From assembly GCA_003452695.1 (NCBI GenBank), contig DMNP01000045.1, positions 1 through 9,554 on the forward strand: a stretch of DNA of 9,554 nucleotides, written 5' to 3'. The notes under the pieces are model-generated. The model was not told the origin of the DNA. It did no database searches and saw only the letters and a program-made list of their open reading frames with translations. Positions 1 through 7,348 of the stretch are shown piece after piece. Positions within the stretch are counted from its first letter, which is position 1. Each line of letters starts with the position of its first letter. A program made the translations under genes and the position numbers. The DNA is from Eggerthellaceae bacterium (GTDB taxonomy: Bacteria; Actinomycetota; Coriobacteriia; Coriobacteriales; Eggerthellaceae).

Positions 1-156
1 CCTCTCCCCGCCCCCGCCGCTGGCCGGGCCGCGGGCGGTAACCCCAGAAGCGCTTTTCGCGGCAGGGCCAGAAGCGGGCGACAACAACGCGTTCCCTCGT
101 CCACGCAGGTGCTGTATTATATGCAGACCACCCCAACCATTGAAACGAGGCCCGCC
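1..156. other. GC-rich leader region upstream of metA
   Basis: I see no gene here. The first 60 bases are very rich in C and G and contain CCGCC...GGGCGG, which could pair (about 15-38), without a T-run that would make it a clear terminator. A 9-base direct repeat CCAGAAGCG occurs at 44-52 and 68-76, which may be chance. A TATTAT at 115-120 is a possible -10 element for metA, with only a poor -35 match (TTCCCT, 92-97). There is no recognisable SAM riboswitch or T-box fold. Confidence 0.4.
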
Positions 157-1284
157 ATGCCCATTCGTATACCCGATGCATTACCCGCAACAGATTTGCT
201 CGCCGGCGAGAACATCTTCGTGATGACCGAATACCGCGCCATGCACCAGGACATCCGTCCGCTGCGCGTGGTGCTGCTGAACCTGATGCCCACCAAGATT
301 GCCACCGAGACGCAAATCCTGCGCAAGCTGTCCAACACGCCGCTGCAAATCGAGATAACGCTTATGCACATGGCCAGCCACGATTCGAAGAACGTGTCGG
401 AGCAGCACTTGGAAACGTTCTACCGCACGTTCGACGAAGTGTCGCACGAGCGCTTCGACGGCATGATAATAACAGGAGCGCCCGTAGAGCTTCTGGACTT
501 TCAGCAGGTGGATTACTGGGACGAGCTTTGCGAGATTATGAACTGGACGCGCACGAACGTGCATTCCACCTTGCATATCTGCTGGGGCGCGCAAGCGGGC
601 ATCTACTACCACTACGGGGTGCCCAAGCATCCGCTGAATGCGAAGATGTCGGGCGTGTTCGAGCATCGGCAGCTGAAGCTTACCTCGCCTTTGATGCGCG
701 GGTTCGACGACACGTTCTGGGCCCCGCATTCGCGGTATACCGAAGTGCGCATCGGCGACATAGAAGCCCATCCCGACCTGGAACTGCTGGCCATATCCGA
801 CGAGGCGGGCGTGTATATAGCCAAGAGCACCGACAGCCGCAACTTCTTCGTGTTCGGGCATCCGGAATACGACCGCGTTACCCTGAAGGGCGAATACGAA
901 CGCGATATCGCACGCGGGCTGGACATCGCCGTGCCCCGCCATTATTTCCCGGGCGACGACCCCAACCAGATGCCGAGATCGAACTGGCGCGCACATGCGC
1001 AGCTGTTGTACACGAACTGGCTGAACTACTACGTGTATCAGACGACGCCCTACGACGTGCGCCGCGTGGGCTTGGAGGAAACCCACAAGATATCGGACGA
1101 AATGGCCGCCGCAGACGCGCGCAAGACCGAGGCAGCCGAACGGCCCACCCGCTGGGATTCCGCAAAGGAAGCCGCCGCGTCTTCTCCCTACCTGCGTGCG
1201 CCGAACGAGGACGACGACGGGTACGACCCCTATTCCGACCGTCGCGAAGAACCGCCGCTGTTCGAACCGGACCCCTGGAAATAA
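157..1284 (+). CDS. metA: Homoserine O-acyltransferase (MetA family), predicted acetyl-CoA-dependent
   Basis: This cytoplasmic enzyme activates the hydroxyl of L-homoserine with an acyl group, the first committed step of methionine synthesis. The start at 157 (MPIRIPD) is chosen over the in-frame ATGs at 109 and 121 because it matches the usual MetA N-terminus and has GAGG at 147-150. The product is 375 residues. In this numbering the family's catalytic triad falls at the canonical positions: Cys142 in ICWGAQAG, and His235 and Glu237 in FGHPEYDR. Residue 111 is Glu (GAPVELLDF); E. coli MetA has Gly there and uses succinyl-CoA, while Glu111 enzymes use acetyl-CoA. The acetyltransferase (MetAA) activity is therefore inferred from one residue. 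The E. coli enzyme is about 309 residues; here about 65 extra charged, low-complexity residues follow. The gene stands alone and converges on the next one. Confidence 0.95.
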   Translation: MPIRIPDALPATDLLAGENIFVMTEYRAMHQDIRPLRVVLLNLMPTKIATETQILRKLSNTPLQIEITLMHMASHDSKNVSEQHLETFYRTFDEVSHERFDGMIITGAPVELLDFQQVDYWDELCEIMNWTRTNVHSTLHICWGAQAGIYYHYGVPKHPLNAKMSGVFEHRQLKLTSPLMRGFDDTFWAPHSRYTEVRIGDIEAHPDLELLAISDEAGVYIAKSTDSRNFFVFGHPEYDRVTLKGEYERDIARGLDIAVPRHYFPGDDPNQMPRSNWRAHAQLLYTNWLNYYVYQTTPYDVRRVGLEETHKISDEMAAADARKTEAAERPTRWDSAKEAAASSPYLRAPNEDDDGYDPYSDRREEPPLFEPDPWK

Positions 1285-1291
1285 CCTAAGG

Positions 1292-1339
1292 AGCATAGTT
1301 GGGGACCCCGCATCCCCGGGGTACGTCCCCAACTATGCT
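1292..1339. terminator. Strong hairpin between convergent genes, probable bidirectional terminator
   Basis: AGCATAGTTGGGGAC (1292-1306) pairs perfectly with GTCCCCAACTATGCT (1325-1339) around an 18-base loop, giving a 15-bp stem. The loop contains a competing CCCCG/CGGGG pairing. It sits 8 bases after the metA stop and 9 bases before the stop of the convergent gene, the right place for a shared terminator. The following T-run is weak (TTTCT), so it may act by structure or be a repetitive palindrome instead. Confidence 0.65.
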
Positions 1340-1348
1340 TTCTGGGAT

Positions 1349-2185
1349 TTAGATGCTTGCCATTTCGGCCAGCGTTGCGTGGTACCAGCGGTCCTGGTTG
1401 GGCGGGCAGTACGTGCCTGCGGCTTCGTAGGTTAGGCTATAGCCATAGATGGCGGCAAGGCCCGCTACATGGGCATTGATGGCCGCTTCCCACGAGGGCC
1501 ATTCCGCGGCCAACGCGGCGGGATTGGAATCGGCGGCGCCCCAGCCCCAAGCGTTGTGCGCTCGGATGCAGGCGCTGCCCTTGCCGCTTTCCGTGTTGGA
1601 GATGGCCGGCGACCAGCGCGGGTCCACGCCGTTTATCCATGCAGCTTCCGCGAACACGGGACCATAGCCTTCCAAGTGCGATTTTGCCAGATAGGCATCG
1701 ATGCGTTCGCCCCATTCCTTCACGAACGCGGCGCGTCCAACCGACCAATCCACGGCCGGCAGGTCGTATTCGCTGGCGCCCGCGTTGTCCGCCGACGACG
1801 TGTACACGCCCTGCATCGCCTTTTGCGCGGCCACGCGGTCGAGCACGGTGGCATCCAGGCGGGCAATGCGTTCGGCTGCGCGGCGATCGCGCTCGTCGAG
1901 CATTTGCATGCCGGCCGTTATCGTGCGAATGGACGGCGATGCAAGCAGGGAAGGTTCTCGATACACCATTTCGCCCGCCGGTTCAGACGGCGCCACGGAA
2001 GCTGCATCAGCATCCACATGCGCCACCCCGAAATCGAGCAAGCCCATGCGCGCCGCCTCGTCGTTGGCATCGGCAGACGATGCACCGACGCACACGCCCC
2101 CGACGAGGATGGCGAAAATAAAAATACCGGCCATGATGCTTGGCACCATATTGCCGGCTCTACGTTTAGGCTGCTTCCGACGCAT
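1349..2185 (-). CDS. Secreted or membrane-anchored lysozyme-like (SLT/glucosaminidase-type) protein
   Basis: A 278-residue protein predicted to act on peptidoglycan outside the membrane. It starts with a basic stretch (MRRKQPKRRAGN) and a hydrophobic segment at about 14-36. An ADA motif at 38-40 could be a signal peptidase site; if uncleaved, the segment is an anchor. A charged, probably helical region follows at about 95-125. The C-terminal part (about 155-278) resembles lysozyme-fold domains, with VDPRWSPAISNTESGKG placing Glu199 as the likely catalytic acid, then HNAWGWG. Cys206 and Cys260 could form a disulfide. The start at 2185 is preferred over the longer reading frame (to 2434) because of an AAAGGA ribosome binding site (2194-2199) and a promoter just upstream. 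The exact bond cut is not known from sequence. Confidence 0.75.
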   Translation of the reverse strand: MRRKQPKRRAGNMVPSIMAGIFIFAILVGGVCVGASSADANDEAARMGLLDFGVAHVDADAASVAPSEPAGEMVYREPSLLASPSIRTITAGMQMLDERDRRAAERIARLDATVLDRVAAQKAMQGVYTSSADNAGASEYDLPAVDWSVGRAAFVKEWGERIDAYLAKSHLEGYGPVFAEAAWINGVDPRWSPAISNTESGKGSACIRAHNAWGWGAADSNPAALAAEWPSWEAAINAHVAGLAAIYGYSLTYEAAGTYCPPNQDRWYHATLAEMASI

Positions 2186-2228
2186 GACAATATTCCTTTC
2201 GGCAACGACTTTCGTCGCAGCGAGCCAT

Positions 2229-2257
2229 ATTTTACCTGTTCGGGAACGTGCGGACAA
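2229..2257 (-). promoter_or_regulatory. Promoter of the lysozyme-like gene
   Basis: Read on the minus strand: -35 TTGTCC (2252-2257), a 17-base spacer, and -10 TAAAAT (2229-2234). Transcription would start near 2222, giving a leader of about 35-40 bases with the AAAGGA site at 2194-2199. The promoter supports the short start at 2185, because a longer protein would begin upstream of it. Confidence 0.7.
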
Positions 2258-2535
2258 TTTTTCGACACCGCCGTGGCCCATCGTTTGTTCGATTGCGCGA
2301 TAGCTGCGCCGATTGGTGCGTTTCGACGAACACGCAGCATTTCGTCGGCCGCATGCTCCGATGCACAAGATATCGCGCCTTGCTTTCGATTGCCGCGCGG
2401 ACGCAAAAAAGCGAACATTTGATGGCATCGGCACGACAAACGTGTCGAAATCGGCGGTGAACGGCAGAGTACGGGGCAGAGGTTGTCGTCTTCTTCGCTA
2501 CCGCCCGCGGCCTGGCCGGCGACGGGCACGAGGCG
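2258..2535. other. Gene-free intergenic stretch
   Basis: Open frames cross this stretch on both strands but none has a ribosome binding site or a recognisable domain, and their compositions look like GC-driven shadows. The only small structure I noted is a CGACA/TGTCG inverted repeat at 2434-2447. I see nothing else with a clear function. Confidence 0.4.
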
Positions 2536-2618
2536 GGACTTGCGGGTGGATGGGGCCACCAGATCGGCCTTTTCCGGGGTTTCGCCGCACGAGGGCGGTG
2601 TTGCGGGTGGATTTCGCG
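2536..2618 (+). repeat. Intergenic repeat unit, copy 1 (inverted pair)
   Basis: An 83-base unit that begins and ends with the motif TTGCGGGTGGAT, at 2540-2551 and 2601-2612 (61 bases apart). Its first 24 bases (2536-2559) are repeated exactly in inverted orientation at 2730-2753, and its last 19 bases match 2672-2689 inverted with one extra T. The middle 40 bases are moderately similar between copies with small gaps. I do not recognise the family. Confidence 0.8.
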
Positions 2619-2671
2619 CTTCCCGGAAGGCCCCCGGCGGCGTTTCCCCTGTTCGGCTCCTAGTGGCAACT

Positions 2672-2753
2672 CGCGAATCCACCCGCAACCCCCGCCTTCT
2701 GCCCGCGACGGGCCGATAACGGCCCTCTCGTGGCCCCATCCACCCGCAAGTCC
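2672..2753 (-). repeat. Intergenic repeat unit, copy 2 (inverted pair)
   Basis: The inverted partner of the unit at 2536-2618, with the motif ATCCACCCGCAA at 2677-2688 and 2738-2749, again 61 bases apart. The two units flank a 53-base centre (2619-2671), so one strand could fold into a long branched hairpin of about 218 bases. Confidence 0.8.
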
Positions 2754-2770
2754 GCCCACGTTTCCATGAA

Positions 2771-2793
2771 GTGCGGGTTGCGAGTGGATGCAG
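2771..2793 (+). repeat. Fifth, degenerate copy of the TTGCGGGTGGAT motif
   Basis: GTGCGGGTTGCGAGTGGATG contains TTGCGAGTGGAT (2778-2789), one mismatch from the core motif of the neighbouring inverted units and in the same orientation as copy 1. It lies about 90 bases before the start of the downstream operon. Confidence 0.6.
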
Positions 2794-2850
2794 ACAACAG
2801 CATCCGGTTACTTTTCACGGCCTCCCCGTTGTCCTTTGCGCCGTCTCCCG

Positions 2851-2879
2851 CTGTCGGGCGCATTATGCTAGAGTATGAT
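2851..2879 (+). promoter_or_regulatory. Possible promoter of the hemolysin III operon
   Basis: CTGTCG (2851-2856), 17 bases, TATGAT (2874-2879); an overlapping alternative -10 is TATGCT (2864-2869). The first would place the transcript start at or just inside the annotated ATG at 2882, and the second would give a leader of only about 6 bases. With no Shine-Dalgarno before 2882, leaderless or near-leaderless translation is possible, or translation may begin at ATG 2897. Weak evidence. Confidence 0.35.
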
Positions 2880-2881
2880 TC

Positions 2882-3631
2882 ATGAAAACTATCAGCATGC
2901 CACACCCAAGCCCCGAACCGGAATCGCCGCTCGTACCGGTATGGACTCCTTCGCAGTTCAAGGGAGCAGCCGCGCGCGCACGCGGAGGTCCGGGAAGCGA
3001 TCTTGAGGACCGCGCACTGGGCGAAACCATTGCCAATTCGGTGTCGAACGGCATAGGGGCGGCACTTGCCATTGCGGGGCTCGTCGTCCTGGTGGTCATG
3101 GCGGTGCTGCACGGCGGTGGCGTGCGCGTGCTTGCGGCCCTGGCGTTTTCGGTACCCATGCTGCTGGCGTTCCTGATGTCCACGTTGTACCACGCCATTC
3201 CCGCAGAAGTGCCCAAGTCGGTGTTTCGAGTGCTCGGACACAGTTTCGTGTTGCTCTACATTGCCGGCGCCTACACGCCCTATTGCGTGTTGCTGCTGGC
3301 CGATGTGGGCGGCTTGGCTTTATGCGGGTTGGAATGGGCGCTGGCCTTCGCCGGTGTCCTGGTTGAAATCCTCTGGCTGAAACGACCGCGCTGGCTGCAA
3401 ATCGGGCTGTGCATCGTCATGGGCCTTGCAGGCCTTCCGCTGGCTCCGCAGCTGGCCGCAATGCTGGACCCGGCAGGATGGGCGCTGCTGGTGGCGGCGG
3501 CCATCTGCTTCGTCATCGGCCTGGGATTCTACATCTTCCGCCGGGTTCCCTACCTCTGGTTCGTGTCGCACCTTATCGTGCTGGCGGGGTCGGTTTGCCT
3601 GTTCCTGTCCGTTGCGCTGTTCGTCGTGTAA
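2882..3631 (+). CDS. Hemolysin III / PAQR-family membrane protein with altered polar site
   Basis: A 249-residue integral membrane protein with about seven hydrophobic segments from residue 58 onward, after an N-terminal Pro-rich, soluble stretch. It aligns by eye to E. coli YqfA/TrhA through ETIANSVSNGIG (48-59), FLMSTLYHAIP (97-107), GHSFVLLYIAGAYTPY (119-134) and RVPYLWFVSHLIVLAGSVC (221-239). Family members carry polar residues thought to form a metal or catalytic site. Here Ser100, His104, His120 and His230 remain, but the usual His, Asp, His and His are replaced by Asn56, Gly119, Trp226 and Leu240. Its activity may therefore differ from standard members. First gene of an operon; the start is uncertain because no ribosome binding site is visible (alternative ATG 2897). 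The haemolysin name is historical and does not by itself mean a toxin. Confidence 0.85.
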   Translation: MKTISMPHPSPEPESPLVPVWTPSQFKGAAARARGGPGSDLEDRALGETIANSVSNGIGAALAIAGLVVLVVMAVLHGGGVRVLAALAFSVPMLLAFLMSTLYHAIPAEVPKSVFRVLGHSFVLLYIAGAYTPYCVLLLADVGGLALCGLEWALAFAGVLVEILWLKRPRWLQIGLCIVMGLAGLPLAPQLAAMLDPAGWALLVAAAICFVIGLGFYIFRRVPYLWFVSHLIVLAGSVCLFLSVALFVV

Positions 3632-3646
3632 GGCAGGGCTTATCGC

Positions 3647-4498
3647 ATGGCAAAGGAAGGCGACAAACGCGAGGGGCTGTTCGAGGGATTGTTCGCAGCG
3701 CTTGGACGCAGCAAGCGAGCCGTTTCGGAAGACGACCTGAAAGAGCTCGTGGACGACAACGATGAGCTGCTCGACGACGAGAAGCGCATGATTGGCGAAA
3801 TCCTGGACCTGGACGAGCTTACCGTGAGCGAAGTCATGCAGCCGCGCGTGGACATAATTGCCGTGGAAGATTGCGAAACCGTGCGAACGGCGCTCGACCG
3901 CATGCGCGGCACGGGCTATTCGCGCCTGCCGGTATTCAGCAAGGACCTGGACCACATTATCGGCATCGTGCATTACAAACGCCTGATTCCCGCCGTGCTG
4001 GACGGCAACACCGACGGCCCGGTAACGGAATACATGCACGACGCGCTGTTCGTTCCCGAAACGAAAGACCTGTTCCCGCTGCTGTCTGAAATGCAAACGA
4101 GTCGTCAACAGATGGCAATCGTCGTAGACGAGTACGGTGGCACCGATGGTTTAATTACGGTCGAAGACATCGTGGAGGAAATCGTCGGCGAAATCGTGGA
4201 CGAAACCGACTCGGAAGGACCGCTCGTCAGCCTTCAATCCGATGGCGAATGGGTGGCGGATGGCCGCTTGCCCGTGGAAGAAGCGCGGTTGCTGGGCTGG
4301 CCGGTCACCGAATCGGACCAGTACGAGACCATTGCCGGCTGGCTGCTGAACACCTTCGATTCGGTTCCGCAGGTGGGCGATGTGTTCGACGTGGAGGGAT
4401 ATCGTTTCAGGGTTCGCGCCATGCGAAGGCGCAGGATCAGCTCGCTGTCGGTCGTCCGACTGGACGCTGCGGCGGGCGAGGCGACAGGCGAACGCTAG
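3647..4498 (+). CDS. CBS-pair and CorC/HlyC-domain protein (soluble CorC type)
   Basis: A 283-residue acidic cytoplasmic protein built like E. coli CorC (YbeX) and the soluble half of HlyC/TlyC proteins. A charged N-terminus (1-55) is followed by a CBS pair at about 61-182, with the hallmark strings VMQPRVDI (63-70), YSRLPVF (91-97) and MAIVVDEYGGTDGLITVEDI (156-175). A transporter-associated CorC_HlyC domain follows at about 194-272. There is no DUF21 membrane region, so it probably works with a separate membrane partner. CBS pairs in this family bind adenine nucleotides and are linked to Mg/Co efflux or cation homeostasis. The start has GGCAGGG (3632-3638) upstream and lies 15 bases after the preceding stop, indicating cotranscription. 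Confidence 0.9.
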   Translation: MAKEGDKREGLFEGLFAALGRSKRAVSEDDLKELVDDNDELLDDEKRMIGEILDLDELTVSEVMQPRVDIIAVEDCETVRTALDRMRGTGYSRLPVFSKDLDHIIGIVHYKRLIPAVLDGNTDGPVTEYMHDALFVPETKDLFPLLSEMQTSRQQMAIVVDEYGGTDGLITVEDIVEEIVGEIVDETDSEGPLVSLQSDGEWVADGRLPVEEARLLGWPVTESDQYETIAGWLLNTFDSVPQVGDVFDVEGYRFRVRAMRRRRISSLSVVRLDAAAGEATGER

Positions 4499-4510
4499 GA
4501 GAGGGTCGGC

Positions 4511-5311
4511 ATGGCCCAGCAAGTCGCACATCGGCAGCTGTATCGATCGCGCGATGCGTGCATTGCCGGCGTGTGCGCGGGCATAGCGAAGCGCTGCGAT
4601 TGCGACGCCCTGGTCGTGCGGATACTCTTGGTGCTGCTGCTTCCCATGACCCTTGGCCTGGCCGCTATCGCGTACTTGTTCCTGTGGGTGTATCTGCCCG
4701 TCGAACCCGAAACCGGCGGACTGTACGATGTTACCCCGGAACACGCAGAATCCACCGCGTTCGGCAACTTGGACTGTTCGTGCGAATCGCCCTTCAACCT
4801 GCCCGGCATGGCGGCGGCGGGCCCATCGCTCGTGGCGCGCCTTGCCGTGGGCGTTGCGGTCGTGCTGCTGTTCTTGCTGGTGTCGTTTAACGTGGCGCCC
4901 ATGGTGCCAGGCGCACGATGGTGGCAGTTCTGGCCGCTTATCGCGCTGATGGCGGGCCTGTGCCTGATAATCATCCCCATCGCATCGCATCGCCAAACCG
5001 CCTGGCATGCAGCCGGCATCGTGCTGCTCTCGGCATCGGCCTTGTTGCTCCCCTGCAGCTTGGGCATGTTCTCCTGGGATACGATTTCCTTCGCCGTGGA
5101 GCAGGCCTGGATTGTGCTCGTCTTGGCCGTAGCCATGTTCGCATGGGGCTTCGCCCACGATTCCGGCGTGCTCATGGTGTCCGGAGCATTCTGCTTCACG
5201 GCGTTTTGCATCGTGGCGCTGGCCTTGTACTCCGTGCCGGGCGACCTGGACGCCCTGACGCTCATCCTGCCCGACGGCAGCTCTATGCTCATCGCCATTT
5301 CCCTGCGCTAA
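4511..5311 (+). CDS. PspC-domain multi-pass membrane protein
   Basis: A 266-residue protein with an N-terminal PspC domain (about 9-64: LYRSRDACIAGVCAGIAKR, then VVRILLVLLLP and a membrane helix ending VYLPVEP). The domain is typical of phage-shock and envelope-stress proteins. After a linker with a small Cys cluster (NLDCSCES, 86-93) come roughly five more hydrophobic segments: 105-128, 138-158, 166-184, 196-214 and 220-241. The larger membrane part is not a family I recognise. The ribosome binding site AGGAGAGGG overlaps the preceding stop codon (4497-4505), so translation is probably coupled. Together with its two upstream neighbours it suggests a membrane-integrity operon; that role is inferred from domain type and context. 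Confidence 0.85.
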   Translation: MAQQVAHRQLYRSRDACIAGVCAGIAKRCDCDALVVRILLVLLLPMTLGLAAIAYLFLWVYLPVEPETGGLYDVTPEHAESTAFGNLDCSCESPFNLPGMAAAGPSLVARLAVGVAVVLLFLLVSFNVAPMVPGARWWQFWPLIALMAGLCLIIIPIASHRQTAWHAAGIVLLSASALLLPCSLGMFSWDTISFAVEQAWIVLVLAVAMFAWGFAHDSGVLMVSGAFCFTAFCIVALALYSVPGDLDALTLILPDGSSMLIAISLR

Positions 5312-5360
5312 GAGGGCGCGGATGCCGCCATCGGCCACGAACCGCCGGCTGAACGCAAAA

Positions 5361-5392
5361 GGGGCCTGCCCTTCGCATGAAGAACAGGCCCC
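5361..5392. terminator. Bidirectional terminator between pspC-like gene and htpG
   Basis: GGGGCCTG (5361-5368) pairs with CAGGCCCC (5385-5392), with CTTC/GAAG able to extend the stem inside the loop. On the minus strand the stem is followed directly by TTTT (complement of 5357-5360), a classic intrinsic terminator for htpG. On the plus strand it is followed by GGGCGTTTCT, a weaker run. The position fits two convergent genes. Confidence 0.8.
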
Positions 5393-5413
5393 GGGCGTTT
5401 CTGCCAACGTGTT

Positions 5414-7315
5414 CTACATGAGCTTGCAGATTTCCTCGGCGAAGGTAAGCGGGTCTTCGATGGGCAGGCCCTCCACCAGCATGGCCTGGTTGTACAGCAG
5501 GTCGGTGTACAAGCGCAGCTTCTGCTGGTCCTTGGCTTCATGGGCTTCCTTCAGCACGTCGAAGGCGTGATGCTGGGCGTTCAGCTGCAGCACCTTTTCG
5601 GCACGCGCCATGGAATCGCCGGGGCCCTGGGCCAGGATGCGCTCCATTTCCATGGACATCTGGCCAACCGAGGTCAGGCGCGCCGGAGCATCCATCGCCG
5701 TGGGCGACACCTCTATCTTGCTCACGCTTTCACCCAGGATGTCCTTCATGGCTTCGAACAGGTCCTTGTTGGCCTCGGTGGTTTCCTCGGCAACCTTCTT
5801 CTCGTCGTCGGAGGCAAGGTCGATATCGCTCGTGGAAACGTTCTTCAGCTCCTTTTCCTGCCAGGTGTGCATGGACTGCAGGGCGAATTCGTCCACGTCC
5901 TCGGTGCACAACAGCACATCGTAGCCCTTCGCGCGAATGGTCTTCACGATGGGCAGCGACCCCAGGCGCTCGATGGATTCGCCCGCCGCATAGTAGATGT
6001 CGTTCTGGTCTTCGGGCATGGCTTCGATATATTCGGCCAGCGTTATGTACTTCTGGTCCTTGGCCGAGAAGAACATGAGCAGCGGAGCCAGCTCTTCGGC
6101 CTTCTGGCCGTAGCTGGCATAGATGCCGAACTTGATGGAGCGGCCGAAGTTGTCGAAGAACGCCTCGTAGTCGTCGCGCTCGTTGTCGCGCATCTTTTCC
6201 AGCTCGCTCGTAATCTTCTTTTCCACCTTGTTGGCGATGGCACGCAGCTGGCTGTTGCGCTGCAGCGTTTCGCGCGAGATGTTCAGCGTAAGGTCGCTGG
6301 AATCCACGACGCCGCGCACGAAGTTGTAGTAGTCGGGCAGCAGGTCGGCGCATTTGTCCATGATGAGCACACCCGATGAATACAGCGCCAGGCCCTTCTC
6401 GTAATCGCGGCTGTACAAGTCGAAGGGCGCGCGCCCGGGAATGAACAGCAGGGCGTCGTAGCTCAGTGCGCCTTCGGCGTGCACGCTGACCGTGCGCAGC
6501 GGGTCGGAGAAGTCGTGGAAATCGGACTTGTAGAACTCGGCGTATTCCTCGTCGGTCACATCCGATTTGCGGCGCTTCCAGATGGGGGTCATCGAATTTA
6601 TGACCTCGTCTTCGGTGTAGTCCTCGTACTGCGTTACATAGTCGTCGCCGGCATCTTCGGGCTTGGGCAGCGCGCGCGATTTGGTAACGGTCATGTGAAT
6701 GGGATAGCGCACGTAGTTGCTGTACTGCTTTATCAGGCTGCGCAGCTTCCACTCGCTTAGGTACTCGCTGAAATCGTCTTCATCGGTGTCGTCTTTCAGC
6801 GTGAGGACCACCTCGGTGCCATGGCCGTCCTTCTGCCCCGCTTCGATGGTGTATCCGGCAATGCCATCGGATTCCCACACGTTTGCCTCGTCGCTGCCGT
6901 AGGGCTTGCTGACAACCTTCACGTTCTTGGCAACCATGAACGAGGAATAGAAGCCCACGCCAAATTGACCGATGATGTCGGCGGCGTCGGTTTCGCTGAA
7001 ATCGTTCTCGGTCTTGAATTCCTGGCTTCCGGAATGGGCGATGGTGCCCAGGTTCTTTTCCAGTTCGTCGGCAGTCATGCCGATGCCCGAATCGGAGACG
7101 GTGACCGTGCGGGCATCCTTGTCGAAGGCCACGCGGATTTCCAGCTCGTCTTTGGCAAGTTGGATGGAGCTGTCGGTCAGACTGCGGAAGTACAGCTTGT
7201 CCACGGCGTCAGATGCATTGGAAATGAGCTCGCGCAAGAAGATTTCGCGGTTGGTGTAGATGGAGTTGATCATAAGGTCCAGCAGTTTCTGGCTCTCGGT
7301 CTTAAACTTGCGCAT
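5414..7315 (-). CDS. htpG: Molecular chaperone HtpG (bacterial Hsp90)
   Basis: A 633-residue ATP-dependent dimeric chaperone, close to the usual 620-640. The N-terminal GHKL ATPase domain (about 1-215) shows ELISNASDA with Glu29 and Asn33, DSGIGMTADEL with Asp75 and Gly79, the ATP-lid NLGTIAHSG (88-96), QFGVGFYSSF (117-126) and GHGTEVVLTL (164-173). The middle domain (about 230-490) carries ISRETLQ (346-352) with the ATP-contacting Arg348. A C-terminal dimerisation domain follows, without the eukaryotic MEEVD tail. The start at 7315 has AAAGGA (7321-7326) five bases upstream. A promoter and a CIRCE operator lie immediately upstream, so HrcA-controlled heat induction is expected. No key residue is missing. 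Confidence 0.97.
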   Translation of the reverse strand: MRKFKTESQKLLDLMINSIYTNREIFLRELISNASDAVDKLYFRSLTDSSIQLAKDELEIRVAFDKDARTVTVSDSGIGMTADELEKNLGTIAHSGSQEFKTENDFSETDAADIIGQFGVGFYSSFMVAKNVKVVSKPYGSDEANVWESDGIAGYTIEAGQKDGHGTEVVLTLKDDTDEDDFSEYLSEWKLRSLIKQYSNYVRYPIHMTVTKSRALPKPEDAGDDYVTQYEDYTEDEVINSMTPIWKRRKSDVTDEEYAEFYKSDFHDFSDPLRTVSVHAEGALSYDALLFIPGRAPFDLYSRDYEKGLALYSSGVLIMDKCADLLPDYYNFVRGVVDSSDLTLNISRETLQRNSQLRAIANKVEKKITSELEKMRDNERDDYEAFFDNFGRSIKFGIYASYGQKAEELAPLLMFFSAKDQKYITLAEYIEAMPEDQNDIYYAAGESIERLGSLPIVKTIRAKGYDVLLCTEDVDEFALQSMHTWQEKELKNVSTSDIDLASDDEKKVAEETTEANKDLFEAMKDILGESVSKIEVSPTAMDAPARLTSVGQMSMEMERILAQGPGDSMARAEKVLQLNAQHHAFDVLKEAHEAKDQQKLRLYTDLLYNQAMLVEGLPIEDPLTFAEEICKLM

Positions 7316-7348
7316 GGGCGTCCTTTCGTCATTCTTTTCTGAAACGCA

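Noticed and set aside
1..156. SAM riboswitch or T-box before metA
   Set aside because: The leader from the candidate promoter is only about 30 bases and shows no conserved riboswitch core.
181..1332. Long minus-strand open frame (383 codons) opposite metA
   Set aside because: The plus-strand MetA frame has all catalytic motifs; this one shows no recognisable domain and is a GC-driven shadow.
1469..2422. Plus-strand open frame of 317 codons opposite the lysozyme-like gene
   Set aside because: No ribosome binding site or family match; its His/Arg-rich composition is typical of an antisense shadow, and the minus-strand gene has a promoter, signal segment and domain.
2536..2793. CRISPR-like array in the TTGCGGGTGGAT repeats
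   Set aside because: The repeats are inverted relative to each other, the spacing is uneven, the intervening segments are homologous rather than unique, and no cas gene is present.
4151..5407. Minus-strand open frame of 418 codons across the corC/pspC genes
   Set aside because: Low-complexity His/Gln/Arg-rich translation opposite two well-supported genes.
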